This document shows, in pieces, positions 47,422 to 57,023 of a DNA stretch of 64,000 nucleotides (positions are counted from its first letter, which is position 1; each line of letters opens with the position of its first letter). Below the pieces are notes generated by a model. It saw nothing but the letters and a program-made list of their open reading frames with translations. It had not been told where the DNA came from and searched no databases. The translations under genes and the position numbers were made by a program. The stretch is from Orbaceae bacterium lpD02. Its GTDB lineage: Bacteria; Pseudomonadota; Gammaproteobacteria; Enterobacterales; Orbaceae. The stretch lies in assembly GCA_036251875.1 (NCBI GenBank), contig CP133960.1, positions 2,586,258 to 2,650,257 of the forward strand, in the 5' to 3' direction.

Positions 47422-48222
47422 ATGAATAAATTAAATATTTTAAAAAAATTAGCAATTTTATTTTTTATTATTTATGGCGCAGAGACAATGGCTAAAACGA
47501 GTATAGTTGCTTCGAACTTTAGTGCGCCAACAGGTATAGCATTTAATCAAACTGGAGATATGTTTGTAACCAATTGGTCTGGCCAATCTATTATTAAAAT
47601 TTCACCTAATGGTCAAAGAGAAACTTTTTACTCTAATATTGCATCACCGGCAGGGATAGTGATTGATCAAGATAATAATCTCTACGTTGCCTCATATAGC
47701 GGCAATTATATCTTACGAATAAATGAAAAAGGGGAGGGAACAATTATTTCAGACAATTTCCATACACCAACGGGTATTGCGTTATCAAAATCCGGTGATT
47801 TATTAATTAGTAATCGTTCATCAGGTGAGATTGTGTCATTAAATCTTAAAACAGGCTCAAAAAAAATCATGGCGAATCGATTAACAACCCCAGTCGGTGT
47901 TACAGAATTACCTAATGGAGATCTGGTCGTTTCCCAATATAGTGGTCGGCTCACTTTAATTAAAACGAATGGTTTACAAACAGAATTAGGTACTGATTTT
48001 ATCCGCCCTGGCGTAGGTATTATCACAGCGTCGAATGATACGGTAGTTGTGATTGACAATGGTGCGGGTGCGGTTCGTTCTGTTAATGTTCAAACAGGAA
48101 AATCAGAATTACTCGCAGCTGAGTTACATGGAGCAGTAGCCCTCGCATTCTACAAGAACAATTATTATGTTGGTACTTGGAATAACGGTTCAATTCATAT
48201 TTTAAATAAAACGGAGCAATAA
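47422..48222 (+). CDS. Exported SMP-30/NHL-type beta-propeller protein
   Basis: Signal peptide (KKLAILFFIIYGAETMA) and a 240-residue propeller of repeated blades. The sequence contains SAPTGIAFNQTGDMFVTNW, SPAGIVIDQDNNLYVASY, HTPTGIALSKSGDLLISN and TPVGVTELPNGDLVVSQY, one about every 41 residues. Families of this shape include gluconolactonase/SMP-30 lactonases and streptogramin B lyase Vgb. A lactonase acting on a lactone product in the periplasm would fit the operon, but metal ligands cannot be assigned by eye. The AKR gene follows after 3 bp. Confidence 0.8.
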   Translation: MNKLNILKKLAILFFIIYGAETMAKTSIVASNFSAPTGIAFNQTGDMFVTNWSGQSIIKISPNGQRETFYSNIASPAGIVIDQDNNLYVASYSGNYILRINEKGEGTIISDNFHTPTGIALSKSGDLLISNRSSGEIVSLNLKTGSKKIMANRLTTPVGVTELPNGDLVVSQYSGRLTLIKTNGLQTELGTDFIRPGVGIITASNDTVVVIDNGAGAVRSVNVQTGKSELLAAELHGAVALAFYKNNYYVGTWNNGSIHILNKTEQ

Positions 48223-48225
48223 ATT

Positions 48226-49233
48226 ATGCATACAAAATTACCACAACGAAAATTAGGACAATTTCTTAACGTATCCGCAATAGGTTTTGGGGCAATGGGA
48301 CTGAGTGAATTTTATGGGCCAGCGGATGATAAATCATCGTTAGACCTACTTCATAAAGTCGTTGATCAAGGAGTGAGTCTAATCGATACTGCGGATATGT
48401 ATGGGCGTGGTCACAATGAAACATTAATAGGTAAATTTCTTGACCAATTAAGTTCGCAACAAAAGCAACAACTGACTATCGCAACAAAGTGTGGAATTGA
48501 TCGTAGTGAGTCGTCGGGTTATTCTCGGAATATAAATAATAGTCCTGAATATATAAGAAAATGCTGTGATGAATCGTTACTCAGATTAGGTGTTGAGCAA
48601 ATTAATCTTTATTATATCCATAGAATTAGTCGCGATGCAGTAATAGAAGAAACAATGCATACATTAGCTTCTTTGGTAAAAGAAGGTAAAATAGCGAGAG
48701 TTGGTTTGTGTGAAGTCCCTGTTGATTTACTTAAAAGAGCACATAAAACATACCCAGTTGATGTCGTTCAAACTGAATATTCATTGTGGACTCGAGATAT
48801 AGAAGATGAACTCCTACCTGTATTAAAAGAACTTAATATTGGATTAGTACCTTACTCACCACTTGGAAGAGGTTTTTTGACAGGAAAATATGAATCTAGT
48901 AGTGATTTTGCGGAAGGTGATTTCAGACGAACAAACCCAAGATTTTCAGATCAAAATATCGAGCAAAATAAAAGACTATTAAAAATAATAAAGCCTATGA
49001 CTATCAAATATAATTGTACACACGGGCAAATTGCACTTGCTTGGTTATTAGCTCAGTGGAATAGTATCGTACCAATACCTGGTACAAAAAAAGAATCTTA
49101 TTTATTAGAAAATAATAAGGCTACTTTTATTAAGCTTGAACCAGAAGACGTTGCAATCCTTGATGGTTTAAAAAACAAAATACAAGTAAGCGGTGAACGT
49201 TATACTCCAGAAGGAATGAAAGGTATTTTTTAA
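48226..49233 (+). CDS. Aldo/keto reductase
   Basis: A 335-residue TIM-barrel oxidoreductase of the AKR family (tas/YajO/AKR13-like branch). The catalytic tetrad is complete: Asp54 and Tyr59 in LIDTADMYGRG, Lys88 in ATKCG, His132 in YYIHRI. The NADPH-binding end shows PYSPLGRGFLTG and IVPIPGTKK. It would reduce a carbonyl, and it is the most credible reductase of the operon because the SDR lacks its catalytic residues. Last gene of the unit; a large hairpin follows 20 bp downstream. Confidence 0.92.
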   Translation: MHTKLPQRKLGQFLNVSAIGFGAMGLSEFYGPADDKSSLDLLHKVVDQGVSLIDTADMYGRGHNETLIGKFLDQLSSQQKQQLTIATKCGIDRSESSGYSRNINNSPEYIRKCCDESLLRLGVEQINLYYIHRISRDAVIEETMHTLASLVKEGKIARVGLCEVPVDLLKRAHKTYPVDVVQTEYSLWTRDIEDELLPVLKELNIGLVPYSPLGRGFLTGKYESSSDFAEGDFRRTNPRFSDQNIEQNKRLLKIIKPMTIKYNCTHGQIALAWLLAQWNSIVPIPGTKKESYLLENNKATFIKLEPEDVAILDGLKNKIQVSGERYTPEGMKGIF

Positions 49234-49253
49234 AAATTTTTAGTAGGACTGTA

Positions 49254-49298
49254 AACCTGATAAAAATTTACGTTTGAAATGAACGTTTTTATCAGGTT
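49254..49298 (+). terminator. Hairpin at the end of the AfsA-like operon
   Basis: AACCTGATAAAAA (49254-49266) pairs perfectly with TTTTTATCAGGTT (49286-49298). An inner CGTT/AACG adds four pairs after a 4-nt bulge, with a TGAAATG loop. It lies 21 bp after the aldo/keto reductase stop. The T-rich 3' arm resembles a terminator although no clean T-run follows. Confidence 0.65.
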
Positions 49299-49327
49299 GA
49301 AATAAATAGGTTTTAAAGTAATGGAGA

Positions 49328-49540
49328 CTATTGAAATACCTGAGAATTAAGACTTCTATACTCTTTTAACGCCGCACTAAATTTGACATCATCCTTATTA
49401 TAGGTGTTACTGCCGTAATATAAGCCTAACTTTTCAAGGGTTGGGTAAAGATGCTTGCATTGGTCTTGATTGTTAATACAGTAATTAACTATTTCATCCA
49501 TCTGGCTGCTATAGCGATAACGGACGGGCTTAAATTTTGT
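49328..49540 (-). pseudogene. Gene scrap before the type I R-M locus (minus strand)
   Basis: The minus strand encodes about 70 residues (KFKPVRYRYSSQMDEIVNYC ... LYPTLEKLGLYYGSN ... EYRSLNSQVFQ, then stop) with no start codon in a sensible place and a stop directly upstream. It looks like the C-terminus of a lost gene of unknown type. Confidence 0.45.
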
Positions 49541-49559
49541 ATACCGTTACAGGTAATAG

Positions 49560-49662
49560 GGTTCAAAAAGATTATTATTATGGTAATGAGTTATGTCAAA
49601 TATGGAATGAATTAACTAACGGAATGGGCGGCTGTTTGGCAAAAGTGGTGCTTAATTGCTAG
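49560..49662 (+). pseudogene. Gene scrap before the type I R-M locus (plus strand)
   Basis: A plus-strand tail of about 34 codons (VQKDYYYYGNELCQIWNELT then NGMGGCLAKVVLNC and stop) without a start. It is probably the end of a truncated gene, left where the restriction-modification block joined the chromosome. Family unknown. Confidence 0.4.
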
Positions 49663-49738
49663 GTACTCCTCTAAAATAATTTATGATAGGATGGTCTTTA
49701 ATGAAAACGCACGAATGACCACAGGTATAGATAGGAAT

Positions 49739-52330
49739 ATGAATAAACAACAACTGGCTGCTAAAATTTGGGAATCGGCTAACCAGATGCGCTCTAAAAT
49801 TGAAGCGAATGAATACAAAGATTACATCCTCGGCTTTATCTTCTACAAATACCTAAGCGACCAGCTGGTACAGTTTGTGACCAAAGAAGGCATGACAACT
49901 AACGATATCAAAGCACTTAGCGAAAAAGATACCGAAACTGTTGAGTTTGTGCAAAGTAATCTAGGCTACTTTATTGCCTATGATAATCTATTTTCTACGT
50001 GGATTGCGTCATCCTCAGATTTTGATGAGTCAAATGTACGAGATGCGCTATCGGCATTTAACCGTTTGATTTCACCCACGTATAAGAAGCTGTTTGAAGG
50101 TATTTTCACCACCTTAGAAACCGGTTTAAGCAAACTAGGCGAAAGTGCAGGGAAGCGCACCAAAGCTATCAGTGACCTACTTCACCTAATTAAAAGTATC
50201 CCGATGAATGCAAATCAAGGGTATGATGTGCTTGGTTACATTTATGAATACTTGATTGAAAAATTTGCGGCCAATGCGGGTAAAAAAGCGGGTGAGTTTT
50301 ATACGCCTCATGAAGTATCCGTGCTGATGTCAAATATCATTGCTCATGAGTTAAAAGATAAAGATACCATTGAAATTTATGACCCCACTTCGGGCTCAGG
50401 TTCACTCCTGATTAATATTGGTGAAGCAGTTGGACAGTATGCTAAAAATAAAGATAGCATTACCTATTATGCCCAAGAGTTAAAAGCCAATACGTATAAC
50501 TTAACCCGTATGAACCTTATCATGCGTGGAATTAAAGCCAGTAACATTAAAACGCGCAATGGCGATACATTAGAGGACGACTGGCCATACTTTGATGAAA
50601 GTGATCCACAAGGCTTTTATCACACCTTATATGTTGATGCAGTGGTATCTAATCCACCTTACTCACAAAGCTGGGATCCGAGTTTTAAAGAAAATGACCC
50701 ACGTTACTCCCATTTTGGTCTTGCACCTAAAACCAAAGCCGATTTTGCTTTCTTACTGCACGACCTCTACCACTTAAAGCCGGGTGGCATCATGACCATT
50801 GTATTGCCACATGGTGTGTTGTTCCGTGGTGGTGAAGAAGGTGAAATTAGAAAGCAACTGATTGAGCAAAATCATATTGATACCATTATTGGTTTACCTG
50901 CTAACATTTTTTTTGGCACCGGTATTCCAACCGTCATATTGGTGCTCAAGCGGAAACGTCAACATACCGATGTCTTGGTAATTGATGCCTCTAAGCACTT
51001 TATCAAAGAAGGTAAAAATAATAAGCTACAAGCGTGTGATATTAAACGTATTACGGATGCGGTAATTAACCGTCAAAGTATCGATAAATTCGCAAAATTA
51101 GTGACCAAGCAGACCCTATGCGATAATGGCTACAATCTCAATATCCCGCGCTATGTCGATTCCGCTGCGGCACCTGAGAGCTGGGACTTACATGCGACCA
51201 TGCTGGGCGGTATCCCAAACAGTGAAATTGCTGAGTTACACAATTATTGGCAATCCTTTCCGCAGCTGCATGATACGCTATTTACACCAAAATCAGCGGC
51301 TTATAGCGCGCTTGCGATTGATAAACAACATGTCCATGCCTGCATTAGTGAGCACGCAGAAGTGTTGACATTTATTAGTGCTTACAATGGGACTTTTAAT
51401 GGTTTTGATGACTACCTAAATACTCAGTTAATACAAAACTGGCAAAGCGTAACACGCAACCAACAAGAAGCGATATTAAGCACAGAGCTATTTACCCGCT
51501 TAGCTCCGATAGCCTTAATCGACAAATACCAAGCTTACCAGTATTTAAATAATCAATGGCAAATCATCAGCGCCGATTTAGAAATGATGCAAACTGAAGG
51601 CTTTGCGGCGACCAGACTTGTTGACCCTAATATGGTGATAAAGAAAAAAAATGGACAAGAGGCAGAAGTGCAAGAGGGCTGGAAAGGGCATATATTGCCT
51701 TTTGATTTAGTTCAGCAAACATACCTCAGCGATGATGTGCATACCTTAGCCGCTGATGAAACCCGCCTAGCAGAAATTGCAAGCTCGCTCGAAGAGATTT
51801 TTGAGTCTTTCACTGAAGAGGAAAAAGAATCCGATACCGTAAAAGAGAGTCAGGACGGCTTTGCCGCTGCTGAAGTAAACAAAACGGCTAAAACGTTCTT
51901 GAAAGAACAACAGGATAGTAAAACTAAGTTTGCAGAAGAGAGCTATGAGGCCAAAATTATCCTTGCCAACCAGCTTATTGATGAAGAAAAGGTATTGAAA
52001 AAGTCAGTGAAAGATGCAACTACGGCGTTACATTTAAAAACTAAAGCTACCATTGAATCCTTAACTGATGAACAAGTGAATCATCTGTTGCAACTCAAAT
52101 GGATTATGCCGCTTGGCAAAGAGCTTGCAGATATGCCAAACACGGTCATCACCCAACTAACCAGCCAAGTACAAGCCCTTGCCGATAAATATGCCGTTAC
52201 TTATTCACAAGTAGCAAGTGAGATAAAAAACACCGAACAAGAGCTAGCAGAGATGACGCTTGAGCTCACGGGTAATGAGTTTGATATGCAGGGCTTGGTT
52301 GAACTTACTAGCTTATTGAAAGGTGAATAA
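49739..52330 (+). CDS. hsdM: Type I restriction-modification DNA methyltransferase subunit HsdM
   Basis: N6-adenine methyltransferase subunit, 863 residues from the ATG at 49739; an in-frame ATG 48 bp earlier is possible. The N-terminal helical domain (MNKQQLAAKIWESANQMRS ... YKYLSDQL) precedes the SAM site DPTSGSGSLL near residue 215 and the catalytic NPPY (VVSNPPYSQSWD) near 305. A long C-terminal part includes a coiled-coil-like, Glu/Lys-rich region (about 690-860), typical of the longer HsdM class. With HsdS it methylates the target; with HsdR it forms the restriction complex. Its stop overlaps or abuts the hsdS start. Confidence 0.95.
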   Translation: MNKQQLAAKIWESANQMRSKIEANEYKDYILGFIFYKYLSDQLVQFVTKEGMTTNDIKALSEKDTETVEFVQSNLGYFIAYDNLFSTWIASSSDFDESNVRDALSAFNRLISPTYKKLFEGIFTTLETGLSKLGESAGKRTKAISDLLHLIKSIPMNANQGYDVLGYIYEYLIEKFAANAGKKAGEFYTPHEVSVLMSNIIAHELKDKDTIEIYDPTSGSGSLLINIGEAVGQYAKNKDSITYYAQELKANTYNLTRMNLIMRGIKASNIKTRNGDTLEDDWPYFDESDPQGFYHTLYVDAVVSNPPYSQSWDPSFKENDPRYSHFGLAPKTKADFAFLLHDLYHLKPGGIMTIVLPHGVLFRGGEEGEIRKQLIEQNHIDTIIGLPANIFFGTGIPTVILVLKRKRQHTDVLVIDASKHFIKEGKNNKLQACDIKRITDAVINRQSIDKFAKLVTKQTLCDNGYNLNIPRYVDSAAAPESWDLHATMLGGIPNSEIAELHNYWQSFPQLHDTLFTPKSAAYSALAIDKQHVHACISEHAEVLTFISAYNGTFNGFDDYLNTQLIQNWQSVTRNQQEAILSTELFTRLAPIALIDKYQAYQYLNNQWQIISADLEMMQTEGFAATRLVDPNMVIKKKNGQEAEVQEGWKGHILPFDLVQQTYLSDDVHTLAADETRLAEIASSLEEIFESFTEEEKESDTVKESQDGFAAAEVNKTAKTFLKEQQDSKTKFAEESYEAKIILANQLIDEEKVLKKSVKDATTALHLKTKATIESLTDEQVNHLLQLKWIMPLGKELADMPNTVITQLTSQVQALADKYAVTYSQVASEIKNTEQELAEMTLELTGNEFDMQGLVELTSLLKGE

Positions 52331-52331
52331 G

Positions 52332-53447
52332 ATGAGAGTGGATAAGATGGTGCCAGAGATTCGGTTTAGAAAATCTAGTGGAAAGTGGATTCAAGAAAAT
52401 ATATCAAATGTTGCTCCTTTGCAAAGGGGGTTCGATTTACCAAAAAGTGAAATGAATGCTGGTGTGTATCCTGTTGTAATGTCGAATGGAGTAAACGGTT
52501 TTCATAATGCATTTCAAGCTAAAGCACCAGGCGTTGTCACTGGTCGTTCGGGAACGATTGGAAATATCCATTATATTGATGTCGATTATTGGCCACATAA
52601 TACTTCACTTTGGGTGACAAACTTCTATAAAAACGTACCTCTTTTTATTTACTATCTTTATATTAAGTTGGACATAAAAAAATTTGGTACAGGAAGTGGT
52701 GTTCCGACTTTAAATAGGAACGATGTTCATGATCAATTAGTTGCTTTTCCTAAGGATGAAAAAGAACAAACCGCCATTGGTAACTACTTTCAAAAACTCG
52801 ACAGCCTAATCAACCAGCATCAACAAAAGCATGACAAGCTGAGTAATATCAAAAAAGCCATGTTGGAAAAGATGTTCCCCAAACAAGGTGAAACTATTCC
52901 TGAGATCCGTTTTAAAGGGTTTAGTGATGAGTGGAAAGAAACTGTGCTATCAGAGATTGTTAATAAATATGATAATTTAAGAATAGCAGTTACAACAAAA
53001 GATCGCATAGCCGGAATTATTCCTTATTATGGTGCAAATGGTATTCAAGACTATGTTGAAGGCTATACCCATGATGGTGAATATATTCTTTTAGCTGAAG
53101 ATGGGGCTAATGATCTTAAACATTATCCTATTCATTATGTGAATGGAAAAGTATGGGTCAATAACCATGCTCATGTATTAAAAGCAAAGGAAGATAATTC
53201 AAATATATTTTTAAAATATGCGTTAAATAACGTAGATTTTGAGCCTTTTTTAGTTGGTGGTGGTAGAGCGAAACTCAATGCTGGGGTAATGATGAATCTC
53301 GAGCTTATAATTTCTACAGATACTGAGGAACAACTAGCCATCGGCAACTACTTTCAAAAACTCGATGCTCTAATTAACCAACACCAACAACAAATCACAA
53401 AACTCAATAATATCAAGCAGGCCTGCTTGAGTAAAATGTTTGTCTAG
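52332..53447 (+). CDS. hsdS: Type I R-M specificity subunit HsdS
   Basis: A 371-residue DNA-recognition subunit with two target-recognition domains. TRD1 runs about 8-145 and TRD2 about 195-340. They are separated and closed by repeated conserved helices (IGNYFQKLDSLINQHQQKHD and IGNYFQKLDALINQHQQQIT). The two helix blocks share DNA (the 20-bp AACTACTTTCAAAAACTCGA occurs at 52782 and 53346), which allows TRD shuffling by recombination. The start is ATG 52332, 1 bp after the hsdM stop; a GTG at 52323 overlaps. The recognised sequence cannot be read from the protein. Confidence 0.94.
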   Translation: MRVDKMVPEIRFRKSSGKWIQENISNVAPLQRGFDLPKSEMNAGVYPVVMSNGVNGFHNAFQAKAPGVVTGRSGTIGNIHYIDVDYWPHNTSLWVTNFYKNVPLFIYYLYIKLDIKKFGTGSGVPTLNRNDVHDQLVAFPKDEKEQTAIGNYFQKLDSLINQHQQKHDKLSNIKKAMLEKMFPKQGETIPEIRFKGFSDEWKETVLSEIVNKYDNLRIAVTTKDRIAGIIPYYGANGIQDYVEGYTHDGEYILLAEDGANDLKHYPIHYVNGKVWVNNHAHVLKAKEDNSNIFLKYALNNVDFEPFLVGGGRAKLNAGVMMNLELIISTDTEEQLAIGNYFQKLDALINQHQQQITKLNNIKQACLSKMFV

Positions 53448-53459
53448 GGAGAGTAACGG

Positions 53460-56400
53460 ATGACCACTTTTAAAACTGAAGCACAATTTGAGCAGGCTTT
53501 TATTGAGGTACTTACCCATAAAGGGTGGGAGCCTGAAATTCTCAAAAATAAAACGGAAGCCGAATTACTGCAAAACTGGGCGACCATTTTGTTTGAAAAT
53601 AATCGTCAGCGAGACCGCTTAAATGATGTGCCATTGACCGACAGTGAAATGCAGCAAATCATTGAGCAAATCAAAGCGCTAAAAACGCCGCTCAAGCTAA
53701 ATGGGTTTATTAATGGTAAAACCGTGGCAATTAAGCGTGATAATCCGGCTGATACCTTGCATTTTGGCAAAGAGGTGGGTTTAAAAATATACGACCGCCA
53801 AGAAATTGCAGCAGGTCAAAGCCGTTACCAAATAGTGCAGCAGCCTAAATTTGAACGCGGTAGTCCTTTGCGTAACGACCGACGCGGTGATGTATTGTTA
53901 CTGATTAACGGTATGCCCGTTATTCATATCGAGTTAAAACGCAGCGGTATTCCGGTTAGTCAAGCCGTTAACCAGATTGAAAAATACAGTAAAGAGGGTA
54001 TATTCAGTGGCCTGTTTTCGCTGATCCAAGTGTTTGTGGCAATCGAGCCAAATGAAGCTAAATACTTTGCAAGTCCCGGATCAGAGGGTAAATTTAATCC
54101 CGACTATCAATTTAACTGGGCTGATTTTAATAATGAGCCGATGAACGACTGGAAAGTTATTGCCTCGACCTTGCTTTCCATTCCGATGGCGCATCAGTTA
54201 ATTGGCTTTTATACCGTTGCTGATAACACTGATGGCGTGCTGAAAGTGATGCGCAGTTATCAGTATTATGCGGCTAATGCGATATCGGACAAAGTCGCCA
54301 AAACCAACTGGCAACAGTTGGGTAGCGCGGCAAACAACCCTGAACGGTTAGGCGGTTATGTGTGGCATACCACGGGCTCAGGGAAAACCATGACCAGCTT
54401 TAAATCAGCCCAATTAATTGCGCAGTCTAAAGATGCCGATAAAGTCATTTTTTTAATGGACAGGATTGAACTCGGTACCCAGTCACTTACGGAATACCGT
54501 GGTTTTGCAAGCGATGGTGAAGATGTTCAAGCGACCGAAGATACACATGCTCTTATTACGAAATTAAAAAGCAGCTCTCCTGCCGATACCTTAATTGTGA
54601 GCTCGATTCAGAAAATGAGTAATATTTTTGAAGCGGTAGAGGATAAAGGCGTTGCGACAAACTCAGCGGACATTGAAAAAATTCGCGCTAAGCGCCTGGT
54701 GTTTATTATCGATGAGGCTCATCGATCAACTATGAGTGGCGGCAAAGAAAATAAAGAAGGTATGTTGGTAATAATAAAAAAAGGACTTCCCAAAGCGCTC
54801 TTCTTTGGTTTTACTGGTACGCCGATTCATGACGAAAATCAAATTAATCGCAATACTACCGCTGATGTGTTTGGTAACGAGCTTCACCGTTATAGTATCG
54901 CCGATGGGATCCGTGATGGTAATGTACTCGGTTTTGACCCTTATCGAGTTACCACCTTTAGAGATAGTGATTTAAGGCAAGCTGTGGCGCTTGAGCAAGC
55001 CAAGGCTAGCTCAGTGATGGAGGCGATGGCAGACCCCGCTAAAAAAGAAAAATTTAATTACTTTATGAATGACCTGCCTATGGCGGGTTATCAAGATGCG
55101 ACAGGGCAATACCATAAAGGCATTGAAGATTATGTACCTAAAAGCCAATATTTAACCGAAACACACCAAGAAAAGGTGGTAAATGACATCTTAGATAAGT
55201 GGGATGTACTCAGCCAAGGTAATAAATTTCACGCTATCTTGGCAACAAGTAGCATTACCGAAGCGATTGATTATTACCGCCTTTTAAAAATAGCTAAACC
55301 TGAACTTAAAGTCTCGGCGCTATTTGATCCGAACATCGATAACGATGGTGGCGATGAGCGAGGCCCGACTTTTAAAGGCGATGGACTCGATGAAATCATG
55401 GCTGATTATAATGCACGTTATGGTCATGATTTTGATTTTGCCCGCCATGGTGCCTTTAAAAAAGATTTATCCTTACGCCTTGCGCATAAAAAACCTTATG
55501 AGCGTATACATACCGAGCCGTCAGCACAATTAGATTTACTCATTGTCGTCAACCAAATGCTTACTGGATTTGATTCTAAATGGCTTAATACCTTGTATTT
55601 AGATAAAGTGATTAAATATCAAGATATTATTCAGGCATTCTCACGCACCAATCGCTTATTTGGCCCTGACAAACCGCACGGCATTATTCGATACTATCGC
55701 TATCCGCACACGATGGAGCGGAACATCAATGATGCGGTAAAACTCTATTCGGGCGATAAACCGATTGGTTTATTTGTTGATAGATTAGAAAGTAATCTGA
55801 AAGTGATGAATGAATTAGTGGCTAACATAACTGAACTATTTGTTGGTGCTGGTGTAGGGGATTATGAAAAGTTACCTGATGATATTGATGCCTGCGCTAA
55901 ATTTGCTAAATTATATAATACGTTTAATCAGCACTTAGAAGCCGCTAAAGTGCAAGGTTTTAACTGGAAGCAGTTAGTCTATTCATTTACTGAAAATGAT
56001 AAGGAATATGACGTCACGCTAAATATCGATGAGCAAGGTTATTTGAGCCTCGCTCTGCGTTATAAAGAGCTCGCTAGCAAAGGAGACGGCATTGGCTCAA
56101 GTGGCGGTGATATCCCTTTTGATATCAATGGCTATTTAACCGAAATCGATACCGGTAAAATTGATGCCGACTACATGAACAGCCGCTTTGATAAATATTT
56201 AAAAGAGCTAGGTGAACATCAAAACCCGGCAAATATTGAAACAACACTAAATGAACTGCACAAATCATTTGCCTCACTCACTCAAAGTGAACAAAAGTAT
56301 GCCAAGCTTTTTTTACATGACTTGCAGCGTGGCGATGCTCGGTTAATTGACGAATATACGTTTAGAGATTACATCAACACCTACAAAAACAGTGCTGAAA

Positions 56401-56657
56401 ATGCTCAATTGAACGAAGTGGTTGATGCACTGGGTTTAGATAAAAAGCGACTTATAGCATTAATGGCAGATAGTGTTAATGAAACAAATCTTAACAACTT
56501 TGGTCGCTTTGATGCATTAAAAGAGACCGTTGATAGAGATAAAGCTAAGGTCTATTTTGAAAAACAAGATGGCATTACGTTACCTTTATTCAAGGTAAAT
56601 ATTCGGGTGGAACAATTTTTAAAACAGTTTATTTTCGCAAAATCAGATGATATCTGA
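53460..56657 (+). CDS. hsdR: Type I restriction endonuclease subunit HsdR
   Basis: A 1065-residue translocase and nuclease. The N-terminal PD-(D/E)xK nuclease has GDVLLLINGMPVIHIELKRS (Asp about 144, ELK near 159). It is followed by a superfamily 2 helicase: Walker A TTGSGKTMTS near 305, DEAH in IIDEAHRS near 418, motif III TGTPI near 450, and motifs V/VI around VNQMLTGFDSKWLNTLYLDK and IQAFSRTNR. The C-terminal helical part binds HsdM. It cuts unmethylated foreign DNA. Spacing from hsdS is 12 bp. The enzyme looks intact. Confidence 0.96.
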   Translation: MTTFKTEAQFEQAFIEVLTHKGWEPEILKNKTEAELLQNWATILFENNRQRDRLNDVPLTDSEMQQIIEQIKALKTPLKLNGFINGKTVAIKRDNPADTLHFGKEVGLKIYDRQEIAAGQSRYQIVQQPKFERGSPLRNDRRGDVLLLINGMPVIHIELKRSGIPVSQAVNQIEKYSKEGIFSGLFSLIQVFVAIEPNEAKYFASPGSEGKFNPDYQFNWADFNNEPMNDWKVIASTLLSIPMAHQLIGFYTVADNTDGVLKVMRSYQYYAANAISDKVAKTNWQQLGSAANNPERLGGYVWHTTGSGKTMTSFKSAQLIAQSKDADKVIFLMDRIELGTQSLTEYRGFASDGEDVQATEDTHALITKLKSSSPADTLIVSSIQKMSNIFEAVEDKGVATNSADIEKIRAKRLVFIIDEAHRSTMSGGKENKEGMLVIIKKGLPKALFFGFTGTPIHDENQINRNTTADVFGNELHRYSIADGIRDGNVLGFDPYRVTTFRDSDLRQAVALEQAKASSVMEAMADPAKKEKFNYFMNDLPMAGYQDATGQYHKGIEDYVPKSQYLTETHQEKVVNDILDKWDVLSQGNKFHAILATSSITEAIDYYRLLKIAKPELKVSALFDPNIDNDGGDERGPTFKGDGLDEIMADYNARYGHDFDFARHGAFKKDLSLRLAHKKPYERIHTEPSAQLDLLIVVNQMLTGFDSKWLNTLYLDKVIKYQDIIQAFSRTNRLFGPDKPHGIIRYYRYPHTMERNINDAVKLYSGDKPIGLFVDRLESNLKVMNELVANITELFVGAGVGDYEKLPDDIDACAKFAKLYNTFNQHLEAAKVQGFNWKQLVYSFTENDKEYDVTLNIDEQGYLSLALRYKELASKGDGIGSSGGDIPFDINGYLTEIDTGKIDADYMNSRFDKYLKELGEHQNPANIETTLNELHKSFASLTQSEQKYAKLFLHDLQRGDARLIDEYTFRDYINTYKNSAENAQLNEVVDALGLDKKRLIALMADSVNETNLNNFGRFDALKETVDRDKAKVYFEKQDGITLPLFKVNIRVEQFLKQFIFAKSDDI

Positions 56658-56744
56658 AATGATATTATTTATACAGTATTGTTAAATTAACTTTTAATAA
56701 TTTATTTAATAGCTTACGCTGAATTTAAACATAAGATTGAAGGT

Positions 56745-57023
56745 ATGCAAATGCACCGCTACATACAGAGTTATATCAACCATGCTAAGTGTAATGCCTA
56801 TAAAATATTTTCGATTAGTTGTGTCGACGCACCTGAACGCATAGATGAGAGGGCAACACTGGGTGTCATTTCCAATCGCCGGAATAAACGTTGGATGCTT
56901 GAGCAAGTTCGTGGTGTGTGTAATGCACATGTTTCAGAGCAGATTTTGCATGTCAGTGAAGAAATTGTCTCAATGCTCAACAAAACGGCTCAAAAAGCGT
57001 TAAATGGCGCAAAGCAAGGGTAA
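56745..57023 (+). CDS. Small ORF resembling the C-terminus of PcfJ-like proteins
   Basis: 92 codons. The part APERIDERATLGVISNRRNK then RWMLEQVRGVCNAHVSEQIL resembles the conserved end of PcfJ-domain proteins (P..A.LG....W..dQ..G..N..V). Codons upstream are closed by stops, so a longer N-terminal part has been lost, or this is a short relative. It follows hsdR by 87 bp and has no strong ribosome site. It may be a remnant. Confidence 0.45.
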   Translation: MQMHRYIQSYINHAKCNAYKIFSISCVDAPERIDERATLGVISNRRNKRWMLEQVRGVCNAHVSEQILHVSEEIVSMLNKTAQKALNGAKQG

